Source: Planctomycetota bacterium (lineage in GTDB: Bacteria > Planctomycetota > UBA1135). From it: DNA of 63,799 nucleotides. The notes under the pieces were generated by a model. That model made no database searches. It was not told the DNA's origin and saw nothing but the letters and a program-made list of their open reading frames with translations. Of this stretch, positions 24,467 to 33,660 are shown in pieces. The position numbers were made by a program, and so were the translations under genes. Where the stretch lies: assembly GCA_008501825.1 (NCBI GenBank), contig QQUA01000025.1, positions 1 to 63,799 on the forward strand, given 5' to 3'. Position 1 is the first letter of the stretch. Each line of letters opens with the position of its first letter.

Positions 24467-26396
24467 CTTCGCTGCGGATGGGCCGGAGAGCGGCTAACTG
24501 GTCGTAATACGCCGCCCCTCCTCCAAGATCGGTGGTTTCAGCAGCCGTCAGTGTGTTGGCGGAACGCCCGCGGTGATACCAGCCGCCTTTCGGAACCAAA
24601 ACGAAATCCGGACGCTGCTTGGAATCGAAAGCAAGCACCACCGGCATGGATCCGATCGGAGTCTCCAGCATGGCCGGCTCGCCTTCCTTAATTCCTCGTG
24701 CTGCATCCGGATGGACGGTAACCACAAGGGGCCCTTTTTGTTGATTCGATTGCCATTGGGATGCTTGAGCTTCGGGAACGGAAAGGGACATCAAGTACAG
24801 AGGAAATTCCTCTGATGGCACGGCGATGGATTCCGGTTCCTGGTGAATCAAATTCACTTTCCCGCTTGCTGTCGGAAACTTTCTGCCGGCGAATAAAACC
24901 TCCGGCGCTCCCGGTCGGCGAACCGGCCCTTGCTCCAAGCGCTCCAAATCTTTCTCGGACCAACCCGGCAGCAGCCTTCGAATCCATTGTTGAGGACTTC
25001 CGGCCAAAAGGTCTCCCAAGCCGACCCGGGGAGCCAACTCCTGCAAGATCTGCAAATCGGTTTTCACACCTTCAGGAGGTTGCAAGACGGCCTTCACTCT
25101 GCCGATCCAATGGTGGCCATAGGAGCCTACGACATCCTCATCTTCCAACATCGTCGTCGTCGGAAGAACGACATCCGCCAAGCGAGCGGTGTCGGTGAGA
25201 AAAGAGTCACACACCACCACGAACTCAAGGCTGTCGATGGCTTCGGCAACCCGGGCAGAGTCGGGCAACATCGCCACTGGATTGGCGGCGGTCACCCACA
25301 GCATACGAATGGGAGGATCTTGGGCGGCCAGGACCTCTTCCCCAAACCGGGGTTCCAAGATGCTCCGGGGTGCGGCCGCTAATCCTTGAACAAAAGAGAG
25401 ATCAAAGGCGGCCCTTCGCTGCAGGTAATAAGAGACGCCGCCTCCGGCAATTCCGAGGTTTCCCGAAACCGCAGCCAAGGCATCCACGGCACGAATGGTG
25501 GCCGCTCCCTGGGACCGCCGCTGCATGCCCCAGCCGGCCAATATTGCCGCGGCTTTGGCATTGCCATACATTTCCGCAAACGAGCGGAGAGCCTGTTCGG
25601 AAACACCCGCCCTTTGAGCCCAATCCGCGGCGGAACGGGACATGGCCAAGGCTCGATAGGATTCAAAATGATCGCAATAGGTCTTTGCTTGAGCATCAAC
25701 CCAATCTTCGTCAAATAAGATTCGAGCGCAGCCCATGGCCAAATCGAAATCGCCGCCTGGTTTTGGCTGCAAATACAAATCACAAAGTTTGGCCGTTCGA
25801 TGCCAAACTGGGTCGATCAATACCAGTTTGGCACCACGAGCTTTGGCTTCCCTCAAATAGGGCAATTGGTGCACCGCGCTGATGTAAGGATTTCGGCCCC
25901 AAACCACGATGGTGTCGGCGTGGACGAGATCATCAGGATCGTGACCGTCACAAAGTCCAAAATCCAACTCTTGGGCCGCCTCTCCGGCTCCGGAACAAAT
26001 ATCGCCCCGCTTCACGGTAACCGGCCCAAAAGCTTCAAAAAAATAATCCACCAAGTGCTTCAGGATGCCCAGGGAACCGCCGCTTCGAAACGGCAGGATC
26101 GCCGCCGGTCCCGACTCGGCTCGAATGGTAAGCATTCGCTCGGCGATGAGGTCCAAAGCCTGAGGCCAAGAGGTCGGTTGCAGTTCCCCTCCTTGGCGAA
26201 TCAAAGGGGACTTCAAACGTTCCGAATCCAGTTGCCTTTTGGGAAAGGCTTGAGTTCTCTCACAAATAAAACCGCGAGTCACCGGATGGTCCGGGTCTCC
26301 TCCCAAGCGCTGCAATTTCCCACCTTCAAGATGAACCAAGAGCCCGCAAGCGTCCGGACAATCGCGATTGCAGGTAGTTTTGAGGACCTCGGCCAT
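24423..26396 (-). CDS. Molybdopterin-dependent oxidoreductase (formate dehydrogenase/nitrate reductase-like)
   Basis: A 657-residue enzyme of the DMSO-reductase superfamily. The N-terminal [4Fe-4S] motif is CNRDCPDAC followed by Cys45 in GFICERT. The molybdopterin-binding region includes ILPFRSGGSLGILKH, RGDICSGAGEAAQ, VVWGRNPYIS, ILAGWGMQRRSQGAA and WVTAANPVAMLPDS; the C-terminal dinucleotide-binding domain starts near residue 530 and ends with YYDQLAALRP. There is no Tat signal, so it is cytoplasmic. No electron-transfer subunit is encoded nearby and the substrate cannot be assigned. It overlaps ferrochelatase by 44 bp tail to tail. Confidence 0.9.
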   Translation of the reverse strand: MAEVLKTTCNRDCPDACGLLVHLEGGKLQRLGGDPDHPVTRGFICERTQAFPKRQLDSERLKSPLIRQGGELQPTSWPQALDLIAERMLTIRAESGPAAILPFRSGGSLGILKHLVDYFFEAFGPVTVKRGDICSGAGEAAQELDFGLCDGHDPDDLVHADTIVVWGRNPYISAVHQLPYLREAKARGAKLVLIDPVWHRTAKLCDLYLQPKPGGDFDLAMGCARILFDEDWVDAQAKTYCDHFESYRALAMSRSAADWAQRAGVSEQALRSFAEMYGNAKAAAILAGWGMQRRSQGAATIRAVDALAAVSGNLGIAGGGVSYYLQRRAAFDLSFVQGLAAAPRSILEPRFGEEVLAAQDPPIRMLWVTAANPVAMLPDSARVAEAIDSLEFVVVCDSFLTDTARLADVVLPTTTMLEDEDVVGSYGHHWIGRVKAVLQPPEGVKTDLQILQELAPRVGLGDLLAGSPQQWIRRLLPGWSEKDLERLEQGPVRRPGAPEVLFAGRKFPTASGKVNLIHQEPESIAVPSEEFPLYLMSLSVPEAQASQWQSNQQKGPLVVTVHPDAARGIKEGEPAMLETPIGSMPVVLAFDSKQRPDFVLVPKGGWYHRGRSANTLTAAETTDLGGGAAYYDQLAALRPIRSEVKNADARRFPVAES

Positions 26397-26422
26397 ATCC
26401 CCAGGATACCGCGACCGGAAGA

Positions 26423-27055
26423 TCAGTAGGTGGTTTCCAAGACGGCCGGCCCTTCCTCTTCTTCTTCATCGGCTTGGGGCCCGGCTTCCGCCTCACCGGC
26501 GGCGTTGAAGTCCCAAAAGATGGAGGGGAGATGGAGTTCCAGCATCTTCAAAATGGACTTGTGCCGGGCGCAAAAAGATTCATACCAGCGCTGGCCGAAG
26601 GCGTTTTCTCCACCGTGGGTTCGAAACGCACTCGCGCATTCGGATAAAGCCGAGCGGATCGCCGGTGGCTCGCCGATGTGTTCCACCGCGATATCCAGGC
26701 ACAGGAACGGATCTATTTTCAAAAACTCATCGTAAATTCCAGTGAAAAAAGAAGCTTTCTCAAATCGCTTATAAGGCAGAATTTGGTTCTTCTTCACCGC
26801 GAACAAACCATCTCGCCGAAAATCATAATTGGCGCTGAGGGCCATTTCTTTGCCCTCGAAGCGGACTAGGTCCCCCTCCTTCTGAACCGGGAGCAATTGC
26901 ACTTCGTCTTCCCCCACATCCACCCAAAGATCACCGACGGCGTCGTGGCCGACCGGAAAAACAACCGCGGGGTAGACACCTAATGGATTGGAATGTCCGA
27001 TCAAACGCAACATGCTAGGAGCGGGATGGGACGGAAGAGACGGTTCAGACGCCAT
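26423..27055 (-). CDS. Hypothetical protein, second gene of an overlapping pair
   Basis: A 210-residue protein without signal peptide or membrane segment. The N-terminal half is beta-rich (LIGHSNPLGVYPAVVFPVGH, DLWVDVGEDEVQLLPVQKEG), with SANYDFRRDG and KKNQILPYKRF after it. The middle is helical, and the end is a strongly acidic tail (ADEEEEEGPAVLETTY). I recognise no family. Its start overlaps the end of the upstream gene by 11 bp, so the two are translationally coupled and probably work as a unit. A later start at codon 15 is possible but would lose the overlap. The oxidoreductase gene follows downstream after 26 bp. Confidence 0.6.
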   Translation of the reverse strand: MASEPSLPSHPAPSMLRLIGHSNPLGVYPAVVFPVGHDAVGDLWVDVGEDEVQLLPVQKEGDLVRFEGKEMALSANYDFRRDGLFAVKKNQILPYKRFEKASFFTGIYDEFLKIDPFLCLDIAVEHIGEPPAIRSALSECASAFRTHGGENAFGQRWYESFCARHKSILKMLELHLPSIFWDFNAAGEAEAGPQADEEEEEGPAVLETTY

Positions 27056-27860
27056 GGCTTTGCTCCGCTTCCTGATTCAATTCTTCAATCCGCAAGTATT
27101 TTTCCAAATAGTTCTCAGCCTCTCTTTGCAACAAATAGGAAAGCTGAGCAGGATTTTCCCGCCGGTGAACCGGGTAGTGGTAAAGAAACGGAATGTCTAA
27201 GTCAGCTTGTTGAAACCACTGATTCAATGTCAGGAGAAAAGTCTTCGTGTTTGGAACCGCCAGCCACTCCACCTTGGACAGGGCAACCGGATGCCTGAAA
27301 ATGATCTCTATAGCCCATTGCCTGGCATCGACGCCTTGAGGGCTAAGGTCTCGGATTAGGCGGTCCGCCAATTCAGGGACAGGCTCTTCCTCCATTCTTA
27401 AATCCTCGCGAACTCTTCCTTCCAAATATTCCTTGTTGCCCTGGTAAAGCAAAGCGACCAGAGACTTCACTTGTCGCTCAGGATGGGAAAGGCTGACTTG
27501 AAACCGCCGGAGGTCTTTCAGGGTGGGTTTGGGCGAATCGTACTTCCCGCTAAGGAAAGCGCCGGAATCGAAGGGGATCGCCAAGTCGGCCTGAAGCATA
27601 GCGGAAGGTTTGAACAAGAAAGCGATCGGATAATCCATTACGTTCTCCGACTGAAAGGAATTCAGCCGGTAAGCCGGAGGGCCATAAAAGCAGTAAACCA
27701 GGTCCTCTTGAAGAAATCGGCAGGTCCGAGGAACCAGCGCCTTGCCGGAAAGAATGCTGTCGAGATACCGGGCTTCGCTGATATGGGAGATGGGGAGCAG
27801 CACCGAGCCGGGTGCCGCCTTGGGCAAACCGCTTAAAAAGGCTTCAAGGCTTTGAGTCAT
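27045..27860 (-). CDS. Hypothetical protein, first gene of an overlapping pair, possible ADP-ribosyltransferase-like fold
   Basis: A 271-residue soluble protein. The N-terminal part has an H-x-x-x-A-x-x-L-x-x-I-L-x-x-G-x-L pattern (LLPISHISEARYLDSILSGK, then ALVPRTC), followed by QEDLVYCFYGPPAYR. A His/Ile at the start, a short helix 'xxILxxGxL', and an aromatic 'Y-G-x-P-A-Y-R' turn remind me of ART-like folds (PARP/DarT type), but I cannot prove the fold or a catalytic residue. The C-terminal part is helical. ATG 27860 is used; the longer frame begins with TTG. It overlaps the next gene by 11 bp and diverges from the propeller gene at 27995. A two-gene toxin/defence or regulatory unit is one possibility. 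Confidence 0.55.
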   Translation of the reverse strand: MTQSLEAFLSGLPKAAPGSVLLPISHISEARYLDSILSGKALVPRTCRFLQEDLVYCFYGPPAYRLNSFQSENVMDYPIAFLFKPSAMLQADLAIPFDSGAFLSGKYDSPKPTLKDLRRFQVSLSHPERQVKSLVALLYQGNKEYLEGRVREDLRMEEEPVPELADRLIRDLSPQGVDARQWAIEIIFRHPVALSKVEWLAVPNTKTFLLTLNQWFQQADLDIPFLYHYPVHRRENPAQLSYLLQREAENYLEKYLRIEELNQEAEQSHGV

Positions 27861-27994
27861 GTTCAATCAATGGATGATTCAGCAACGGCCATGCACGGCC
27901 AGCTTCCGCTTCCTCTAAGGTACAACCTGAGGCCAATTTGTCGAACCCCCAGAAACTCCGTTTCCTCGCGCCAGAACTTGCCTACTCCAGAGCC

Positions 27995-30556
27995 ATGAGG
28001 CGAGCCGTGTTCGTTCTAGGTGCTCCGTTTCTGAGCACCTTCATCACTCCCCCCCTTTCTTCACAAGAATTCGACTTCGAAAGTAGTGGAATCTACGGCG
28101 GCGGCGCCACGACGGCGGTTGCTTGGGATCCATTTCACGCGGATCGATGGCTCCTTGGAGGAGACGTTTCCGGAGTGCACCACTCTGCCAATAATGGATT
28201 GGATTGGTTCTCTGCAAACAAGGGTCTTGACGGAGATGACCTGAACGTCGCCTCCATCTTGTACTCCAAATCCACCCCCGATCTCGTTTGGCTGGCCTCC
28301 GGCAGCCCCGGAAAAGGCGGCGGCGTATTCAAATCGTTGGATGGAGGACTGTCGTGGATCCCCGCAAGCGAAGCGGTTAGCGAAATCCGATTTTCCGGTG
28401 TGAAAGGCGGGACTACCAAAATCGCCCCAGAATTAACCAAAAGCGAAGAAACCATCCTGCCTCATGGGTGCGGTGATCTGCTAGCCCGATTCGATAAGGA
28501 TGGTTATTCCTTTCTTCTGGCCGGGAGCTTTCAACACGGGCTGTTCGCCGGCAAACTCGAATCAGGCGAAGGCGGCCCCATAACCTGGTATCCGGCCGCC
28601 ATTGAACTAAAGAAAGAAGCTGACCCCGACGATTCTTCGGGAGATCTCTACCCATATTACATCCGGTCGATCGCCGTCCCCCCCGGAGCTTCCTACGTCT
28701 TGGTCGGCACCTTGAAGCGAGGACTGTTCAAAATTGAGTTGAATGTGAACTCAAGCGGCGACCTTGAAGCTTCACCTCCCATTCCATTGCTTCCCGACGA
28801 TACTACCGTCGAAGACATATCCGTTGCTGGAAATCTCGCCTATCTGGCCGGAGGCCCCCATGGACTGTTCACCTTGGACCTTTCCGACAATATTGTCTCG
28901 ATCAGCCCCGTAACTTGGCCGGCCGGTTCCTGGTGGAAAACGATCGAAGTGGTACGGACCAAAGTCGGATCGTCGATCACCACCGAAATCTGGGCCGGCT
29001 GTACCGGAGCGAAGGACTTGGATCCGCCAAGCGGTTCCAAGGATTCCGCCGTTTATTCCTCCGATGGAGGCTTGAGTTGGACCATGCTCTCTCAATCCTC
29101 AAATTGGCTATGGCAAAGCACTCTCCATTGGTGGCAGGCGGACGATCAATCCATTGTCTTGAACCCGATAACGGGTCTCTATGAGCCCAACCCCTTGAAC
29201 ACCAAAATCGGGCGAGGAAGTCATCGAACCAACGCAATCGCCTTTCGTCCGGGTTCACGAACCCTAACGGTCACCGGGTCGACGACTCCCTATATGACCC
29301 AGTATCCAGCCCTGCTTTCCAGCAGCAGCTTGCTTTCGCCTTCCTGCCACGGGATGCAACTTACGGCGGCCAAGAAAATCGTAAGCGGCTTTGTCGGCAG
29401 CGAAGTCATCTTTGGCATGGGAGACTGGGGTGTGGTTTTCTCCTCCGACGGCTTGCAAAGCCCAAATATTTGGCCACAACCCTCGAAAGACAACCGAATA
29501 TGCACGGACTTGGAAATCGATCCGATTTCCGGAAAAGGATTTGCCGTGACTTCTCACCGGCACGTCTCCAATACCGACCTTTGGACCGAGAACTTCGAAA
29601 TCCTAGAATTTCAGGGCGCGCCCTATGCGCCATCCATTTTCACTCCAGGAGCTTGGCAATTTAACGACATTAGCGAGCTGGGTGTTCCGCCTCACGATTT
29701 CAAATCCTATCAACATAGCTCCGGCATTTTCATCGGCCCTCGGGCAGTAACTCTTGGCTATGACAGTCAAGGACTTCGCGTTCTGGTTTCCTCCGGTTCA
29801 CCAGAGAAAGTGAAGGGTGCTTTACCTCACGACGTCCCCTTGTTCCCTCAGGTTTGGACTCAGGCAACCGGAAGATGGGAACCTGCTTCTACCGGCCTCC
29901 AAGGAGGCTGGACTTGGATCGACATGACCGCGGTGCGAGGGGCGCCAAATTTCAGGCACGAACTGGTTTGGAATGGAGCCGGTCACATCGTTCTTTATTA
30001 CAACCCCGAATCCGGGCTATGGGGAGGTCCCCTTGGAGGGCAATGGAACAAACTCGAGGATCCGACTCCAGGTGGATTCGATTTAAGCAGCACCAGCGGC
30101 TCAGCCTATGGCTTTCTAGAATCGGATTTCCTGGACTCCAACCTCTACTGGCTTGGCACCGATCACGGCCTGTTCGAAGTGACCATCAATTCCATGGCCC
30201 TCGGATATATGGAGCCGGTGAAACAAATCGTTGTGACGCATCCGGATACGGGAGAAATCATTCAAGCCTTCGGACCGATCGCCCCGGTGGCTCATCGCCA
30301 GTTTTTTGTCGCGATTCCGGCCCATGGCACGCTGAGCAGGGAAGCCGACCTCCTCTTTATCGACGCGACCTTGGATCCACCTTTCATGCAGTCGGTCAGT
30401 GACGAGTGGTGGAAAAGAGCCGCGGTCCTTCCAGTCGACCTAACCCTGCTGGAAGACCAACCGATCTCCGGCGGTTTGCGGCGACAAGTCCTTGGAGCGG
30501 CGCTAGATGGAGATGGCTTCATTCTCGGCCAAAGGACGGTGGTCTACATCCCATAG
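27995..30556 (+). CDS. Exported beta-propeller protein (VPS10/sortilin-like repeats)
   Basis: An 853-residue exported protein with an N-terminal signal peptide (first ~24 residues from ATG 27995; the frame continues upstream to a TTG at 27938, which would add 19 non-signal residues). Several blade-type motifs with Asp-box character occur: SANNGLDWFSANKGL, KSLDGGLSWIPAS, SSDGGLSWTMLSQSS and FSSDGLQSPNIW, the S-x-D-x-G-x-x-W pattern seen in VPS10/BNR propellers and GH74-type enzymes. No catalytic acids can be assigned. A carbohydrate- or protein-binding secreted propeller is likely. It ends about 100 bp before the serpin pair, on the same strand. Confidence 0.75.
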   Translation: MRRAVFVLGAPFLSTFITPPLSSQEFDFESSGIYGGGATTAVAWDPFHADRWLLGGDVSGVHHSANNGLDWFSANKGLDGDDLNVASILYSKSTPDLVWLASGSPGKGGGVFKSLDGGLSWIPASEAVSEIRFSGVKGGTTKIAPELTKSEETILPHGCGDLLARFDKDGYSFLLAGSFQHGLFAGKLESGEGGPITWYPAAIELKKEADPDDSSGDLYPYYIRSIAVPPGASYVLVGTLKRGLFKIELNVNSSGDLEASPPIPLLPDDTTVEDISVAGNLAYLAGGPHGLFTLDLSDNIVSISPVTWPAGSWWKTIEVVRTKVGSSITTEIWAGCTGAKDLDPPSGSKDSAVYSSDGGLSWTMLSQSSNWLWQSTLHWWQADDQSIVLNPITGLYEPNPLNTKIGRGSHRTNAIAFRPGSRTLTVTGSTTPYMTQYPALLSSSSLLSPSCHGMQLTAAKKIVSGFVGSEVIFGMGDWGVVFSSDGLQSPNIWPQPSKDNRICTDLEIDPISGKGFAVTSHRHVSNTDLWTENFEILEFQGAPYAPSIFTPGAWQFNDISELGVPPHDFKSYQHSSGIFIGPRAVTLGYDSQGLRVLVSSGSPEKVKGALPHDVPLFPQVWTQATGRWEPASTGLQGGWTWIDMTAVRGAPNFRHELVWNGAGHIVLYYNPESGLWGGPLGGQWNKLEDPTPGGFDLSSTSGSAYGFLESDFLDSNLYWLGTDHGLFEVTINSMALGYMEPVKQIVVTHPDTGEIIQAFGPIAPVAHRQFFVAIPAHGTLSREADLLFIDATLDPPFMQSVSDEWWKRAAVLPVDLTLLEDQPISGGLRRQVLGAALDGDGFILGQRTVVYIP

Positions 30557-30656
30557 CGACGGCCACGATTTTCCCTGGAAATCCACCAAGAAGGGGCAGG
30601 TACCGTCGTTTTTGGGAGCGTCCGGGGAAAGCACCCGGTAAATTCAGAATCTTGTG

Positions 30657-31886
30657 ATGTTGAAGCTCCTTCTCCTTTCGCTTCCTTCCGCCCTTGCCCC
30701 GGCCACTTCGTTGGGGCCGGCCGGACCACCGCAAGACGCCCTGGCCGAAGTCAGCGGCGGCAACTTGGCCTTTGCTTGCAATTCATACCGGCAGTGGGCC
30801 AAACAAGAGGGTAACTTCGCCTTTTCGCCCTACTCCATTTCGGCAGCCTTGGCCATGGCCCTTCACGGTGCTGACGGTGAGACCGCCCGCCAAATGGAAT
30901 CGGTGTTGCACCTGAAACAGGCGACCGCGGCCTCTGGCTTTCGGCAACTTCGTGAAGCCCTGACTCCGAAACCCAGGGGTGAGGGGCGCTGGCGAGCCAT
31001 CCCCTATGAGCTGCACTTTGCCAACGCGCTTTGGGCTCGGAGCGGCTTTCCCTATCTGGACAGCTTTCAACAAAGCTTGAAGCAGGATTTCGGAGCTCAT
31101 TTCACGGACCTTGATTTTTCCCAAACCGAGGAAGCTCGATCCCAGATCAATGCCTGGGTGGCGGAAAATACGAAAGGAAAGATTTCCAAGCTTTTGGGCC
31201 CGGGTTCCCTGGATCAGGAAACCAGCCTGGTCTTGACCAACGCGATTTATTTAAAAGCAAATTGGGCGTTGCGATTTAACAACCACAACACCAAAGACCG
31301 CACTTTTCATTTAGCTGACGGGAAAACCGTGATGGTGCCGACCATGAAGCAAACCTCGCCGTTTGCAGTGTCCACCCAAGACGGCTTTCGCCTATGCGAA
31401 CTCAACTACGAGAGCAATCAATTGAGCATGGTGATCCTGCTTCCAGACCAAAACCTTTCTTTGGCCAAACTGGAAGCTCAACTCACTCCGGAAAACCTCA
31501 AGACCTGGCTCAAGGAACTCCGCTTTAACAAGGTCGCTCTCGAAGTACCCAAGTTTCGCATCCAATCCTCTTTGAATCTTGGAAGTCGCCTGAAAAAAGC
31601 CGGGATGCCCTTGGCCTTCGACCGGCGCATGGCCGACTTCGGCAAGCTCAGCACCGCTGAACCTCAAGCCTTGACCGAAGTGATCCACCAGAGCTTCCTT
31701 CAAGTCGATGAGGACGGCACCGAGGCTGCTGCCGCCACCGCCATTTTGGGCGCTCCCGGCGCCGCAGTCGGAAGCAAAGGACCGATTCTGTTCCGGGCCG
31801 ATCGTCCTTTCATGTTCTTAATTCGCCACAAAGCCAGCAACACCGTCCTGTTCTTGGGCCGGGTAAGCGATCCGCGAAACCAATGA
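30657..31886 (+). CDS. Exported serpin 1
   Basis: A 409-residue serine-protease inhibitor with a short signal peptide (LLLLSLPSALAPATS). Serpin landmarks are FAFSPYSISAALAMALHGAD, NALWARSGFPYL, the NAIYLKANWALRF strand and the C-terminal RPFMFLIRHKASNTVLFLGR. The reactive-centre loop hinge DEDGTEAAAATAI has small residues at the positions needed for insertion, as in inhibitory serpins. Counting from the P14 Thr puts P1 near Gly in LGAPGAAVG, favouring an elastase-like or cysteine protease, though this is an estimate. ATG 30657 is preferred over the adjacent GTG. Its stop codon overlaps the next serpin gene (ATGA). It would protect the cell surface from proteases. Confidence 0.93.
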   Translation: MLKLLLLSLPSALAPATSLGPAGPPQDALAEVSGGNLAFACNSYRQWAKQEGNFAFSPYSISAALAMALHGADGETARQMESVLHLKQATAASGFRQLREALTPKPRGEGRWRAIPYELHFANALWARSGFPYLDSFQQSLKQDFGAHFTDLDFSQTEEARSQINAWVAENTKGKISKLLGPGSLDQETSLVLTNAIYLKANWALRFNNHNTKDRTFHLADGKTVMVPTMKQTSPFAVSTQDGFRLCELNYESNQLSMVILLPDQNLSLAKLEAQLTPENLKTWLKELRFNKVALEVPKFRIQSSLNLGSRLKKAGMPLAFDRRMADFGKLSTAEPQALTEVIHQSFLQVDEDGTEAAAATAILGAPGAAVGSKGPILFRADRPFMFLIRHKASNTVLFLGRVSDPRNQ

Positions 31887-33088
31887 AGGTCCTCTGCCTA
31901 AGTCTCGCCTCCTTGTTGGCCGCTCCCCAAGAGGATTCGGCGGCGACCATTCGCTCCGGCTTGCATAGTTTCTCCTGGAACCTCCACCGGCAACTCGCGG
32001 CTGAGGACGGCAACCTGGTGTATTCACCCTTTTCTCTTGCCGAAGCCTTGGCCATGACCATGGAAGGCGCCCGGGGAGAGACCTTGGCCCAAATGGAGCA
32101 AACCCTCGGGTGGAAACGGGCCGACTTGGCTTCAGGTTTTCTAGTTCTCCACCAGGAGTTGAAAGCCCCTTTCCTGCGCCGCAAAGCCGGTCAAATCCCT
32201 GCATTTCAACTGAACTTCGCCAACAGCCTTTGGGCTCAGCATGAACTCCGTTACCAGCCGGAGTATGAAAAAGCCATGCAAACCTCTTTTGAAGCCGGGC
32301 TATTCAGGGTGGATTTCAGAAAAACCGAGCCGGTCCGTGAAAGAATCAACGCTTGGGTGTCGGATCACACTCGCGACAAAATCCAGGAACTGATCCCCAA
32401 AGGCGTTCTCGATCCTGCATCCTTCTTGGTGCTCACCAATGCTCTCGCTTTCAAGGGGACCTGGGAGAAGCCCTTCCCCGAGCGATTGACCCAACCGGCG
32501 GCTTTTTTTCTTAACCAACGGCATTCCGTGCAAGTTCCGATGATGGAACAAACGGAAATCTTCTCCTACGGCGAAACCGAAGATCTTCAGATTCTGGACT
32601 TGCCTTACCGAGGAGATCGGCTGGTCATGACTTTGATCCTACCGAAACTCGAGTCGGACATGGCGGCCTGGGAACGCTCCTTAAACGCCGGCGAAATCCA
32701 GCGCTGGATCGACTCGATGACGGAACGTCCGGTCCGGGTGCAACTGCCCAAATTCCGCTTTTCCTTTCACTCGGAAATGTCAAAAGTTCTGCGAAAATTG
32801 GGTATTCGAAATGCCCTTGAACTCGGTCGCGCAAATTTTTCCGGCATATGCTCCGATCCTATCGCCATCGACGCGGTGATCCATGAAAGTTTCATCGCCG
32901 TAGACGAAATCGGCACCGAGGCTTCGGCGGCAACCGCCATTGTCATGAAGCGAAGCGCGGCTCCCGCTTTGGATTCCGCTCAGGATTTCATCGCCAATCG
33001 GCCGTTTCTTTTCCTGATTCGCCAGCCCTCTTCCGGAACGGTCCTTTTCCTCGGGCGGGTGCAAAACCCCTCCCCCGGCCTTCCCTAG
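31883..33088 (+). CDS. Exported serpin 2
   Basis: A 401-residue second serpin, coupled to serpin 1 by a 4-bp ATGA overlap. It has a short signal sequence (LCLSLASLLAAP), VYSPFSLAEALAMTMEGARG, NSLWAQHELRY, NALAFKGTWEKPF and the C-terminal RPFLFLIRQPSSGTVLFLGR. The hinge DEIGTEASAATAI is inhibitory in type. The scissile region differs from serpin 1: MKRSAAPA places Lys/Arg at about P3-P2 or P2-P1, favouring trypsin-like proteases. Tandem duplication followed by divergence of the loop is the simplest explanation. It converges on the GNAT gene, with only 12 bp between stop codons. Confidence 0.93.
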   Translation: MKVLCLSLASLLAAPQEDSAATIRSGLHSFSWNLHRQLAAEDGNLVYSPFSLAEALAMTMEGARGETLAQMEQTLGWKRADLASGFLVLHQELKAPFLRRKAGQIPAFQLNFANSLWAQHELRYQPEYEKAMQTSFEAGLFRVDFRKTEPVRERINAWVSDHTRDKIQELIPKGVLDPASFLVLTNALAFKGTWEKPFPERLTQPAAFFLNQRHSVQVPMMEQTEIFSYGETEDLQILDLPYRGDRLVMTLILPKLESDMAAWERSLNAGEIQRWIDSMTERPVRVQLPKFRFSFHSEMSKVLRKLGIRNALELGRANFSGICSDPIAIDAVIHESFIAVDEIGTEASAATAIVMKRSAAPALDSAQDFIANRPFLFLIRQPSSGTVLFLGRVQNPSPGLP

Positions 33089-33100
33089 CGATGGGAAACT

Positions 33101-33628
33101 TCAGGACACCGCGTCGGCGAACTCCGGCCGGAACTTAACCAATCCCGCAGGAAGTTCTTTAAGGGCTTTGGGACGGAGTTCGAAAACCTGGAAGGCTCCC
33201 TTCGGCGCTTCGTATTCATCGCCGTAACCCAATTGGTGAGCCGACAGGAAGCCGAATCTTCGATAATAACTCGGGTCTCCTAAGACGAACACTAAAGCAT
33301 GAGGTTGATCTTGCAATTCTTGCAAGCCTCGCCGTGCCAATGCCGAGCCGATCCCTTGACGGCTATGATCCGGAACCACCGCCATGGGCGCCAATCCCCA
33401 AGCCGTCCACTCGGCCTTATCTTGCGGATGAATCTGAACCTCGCTGAACAAAACGTGGCCGACCAGGCGCCCCTTCAATTCCGCAACTACGGAAACCATT
33501 CGGCCGCCGTTTTCCCGCATACGATCCACTAAATCGGCTTCTTCCCGACGTCCAAAGGCCAATTCGTGAACCTTGCGGATACCGCCAAGATCTTCCGGTC
33601 GTTCCAATCGAAGGTGGAGAGGGTTCAT
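33101..33628 (-). CDS. GNAT-family N-acetyltransferase (YhbS-like)
   Basis: A 175-residue acetyltransferase. Motif A, for acetyl-CoA binding, is MAVVPDHSRQGIGSALARRG, with the R/Q-x-x-G-x-G/A pattern intact; before it, LGHVLFSEVQI-like strands (GHVLFSEV) and after it FVLGDPSYYRRFGF, typical of the YhbS subgroup. The acceptor substrate cannot be inferred. ATG 33628 is chosen because the extra N-terminal codons would overlap the fucosidase gene stop at 33661. It lies downstream of the fucosidase gene on the same strand and may be co-transcribed with it. Confidence 0.9.
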   Translation of the reverse strand: MNPLHLRLERPEDLGGIRKVHELAFGRREEADLVDRMRENGGRMVSVVAELKGRLVGHVLFSEVQIHPQDKAEWTAWGLAPMAVVPDHSRQGIGSALARRGLQELQDQPHALVFVLGDPSYYRRFGFLSAHQLGYGDEYEAPKGAFQVFELRPKALKELPAGLVKFRPEFADAVS

Positions 33629-33660
33629 GTGCTCGTCTTTCAATTTCGCGTTCAAAGGAA

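Noticed and set aside
30557..30613. CGACGG/CCGTCG arms followed by TTTTT after the propeller gene
   Set aside because: The stem is only 6 bp around a 40-base loop, too weak for a confident terminator.
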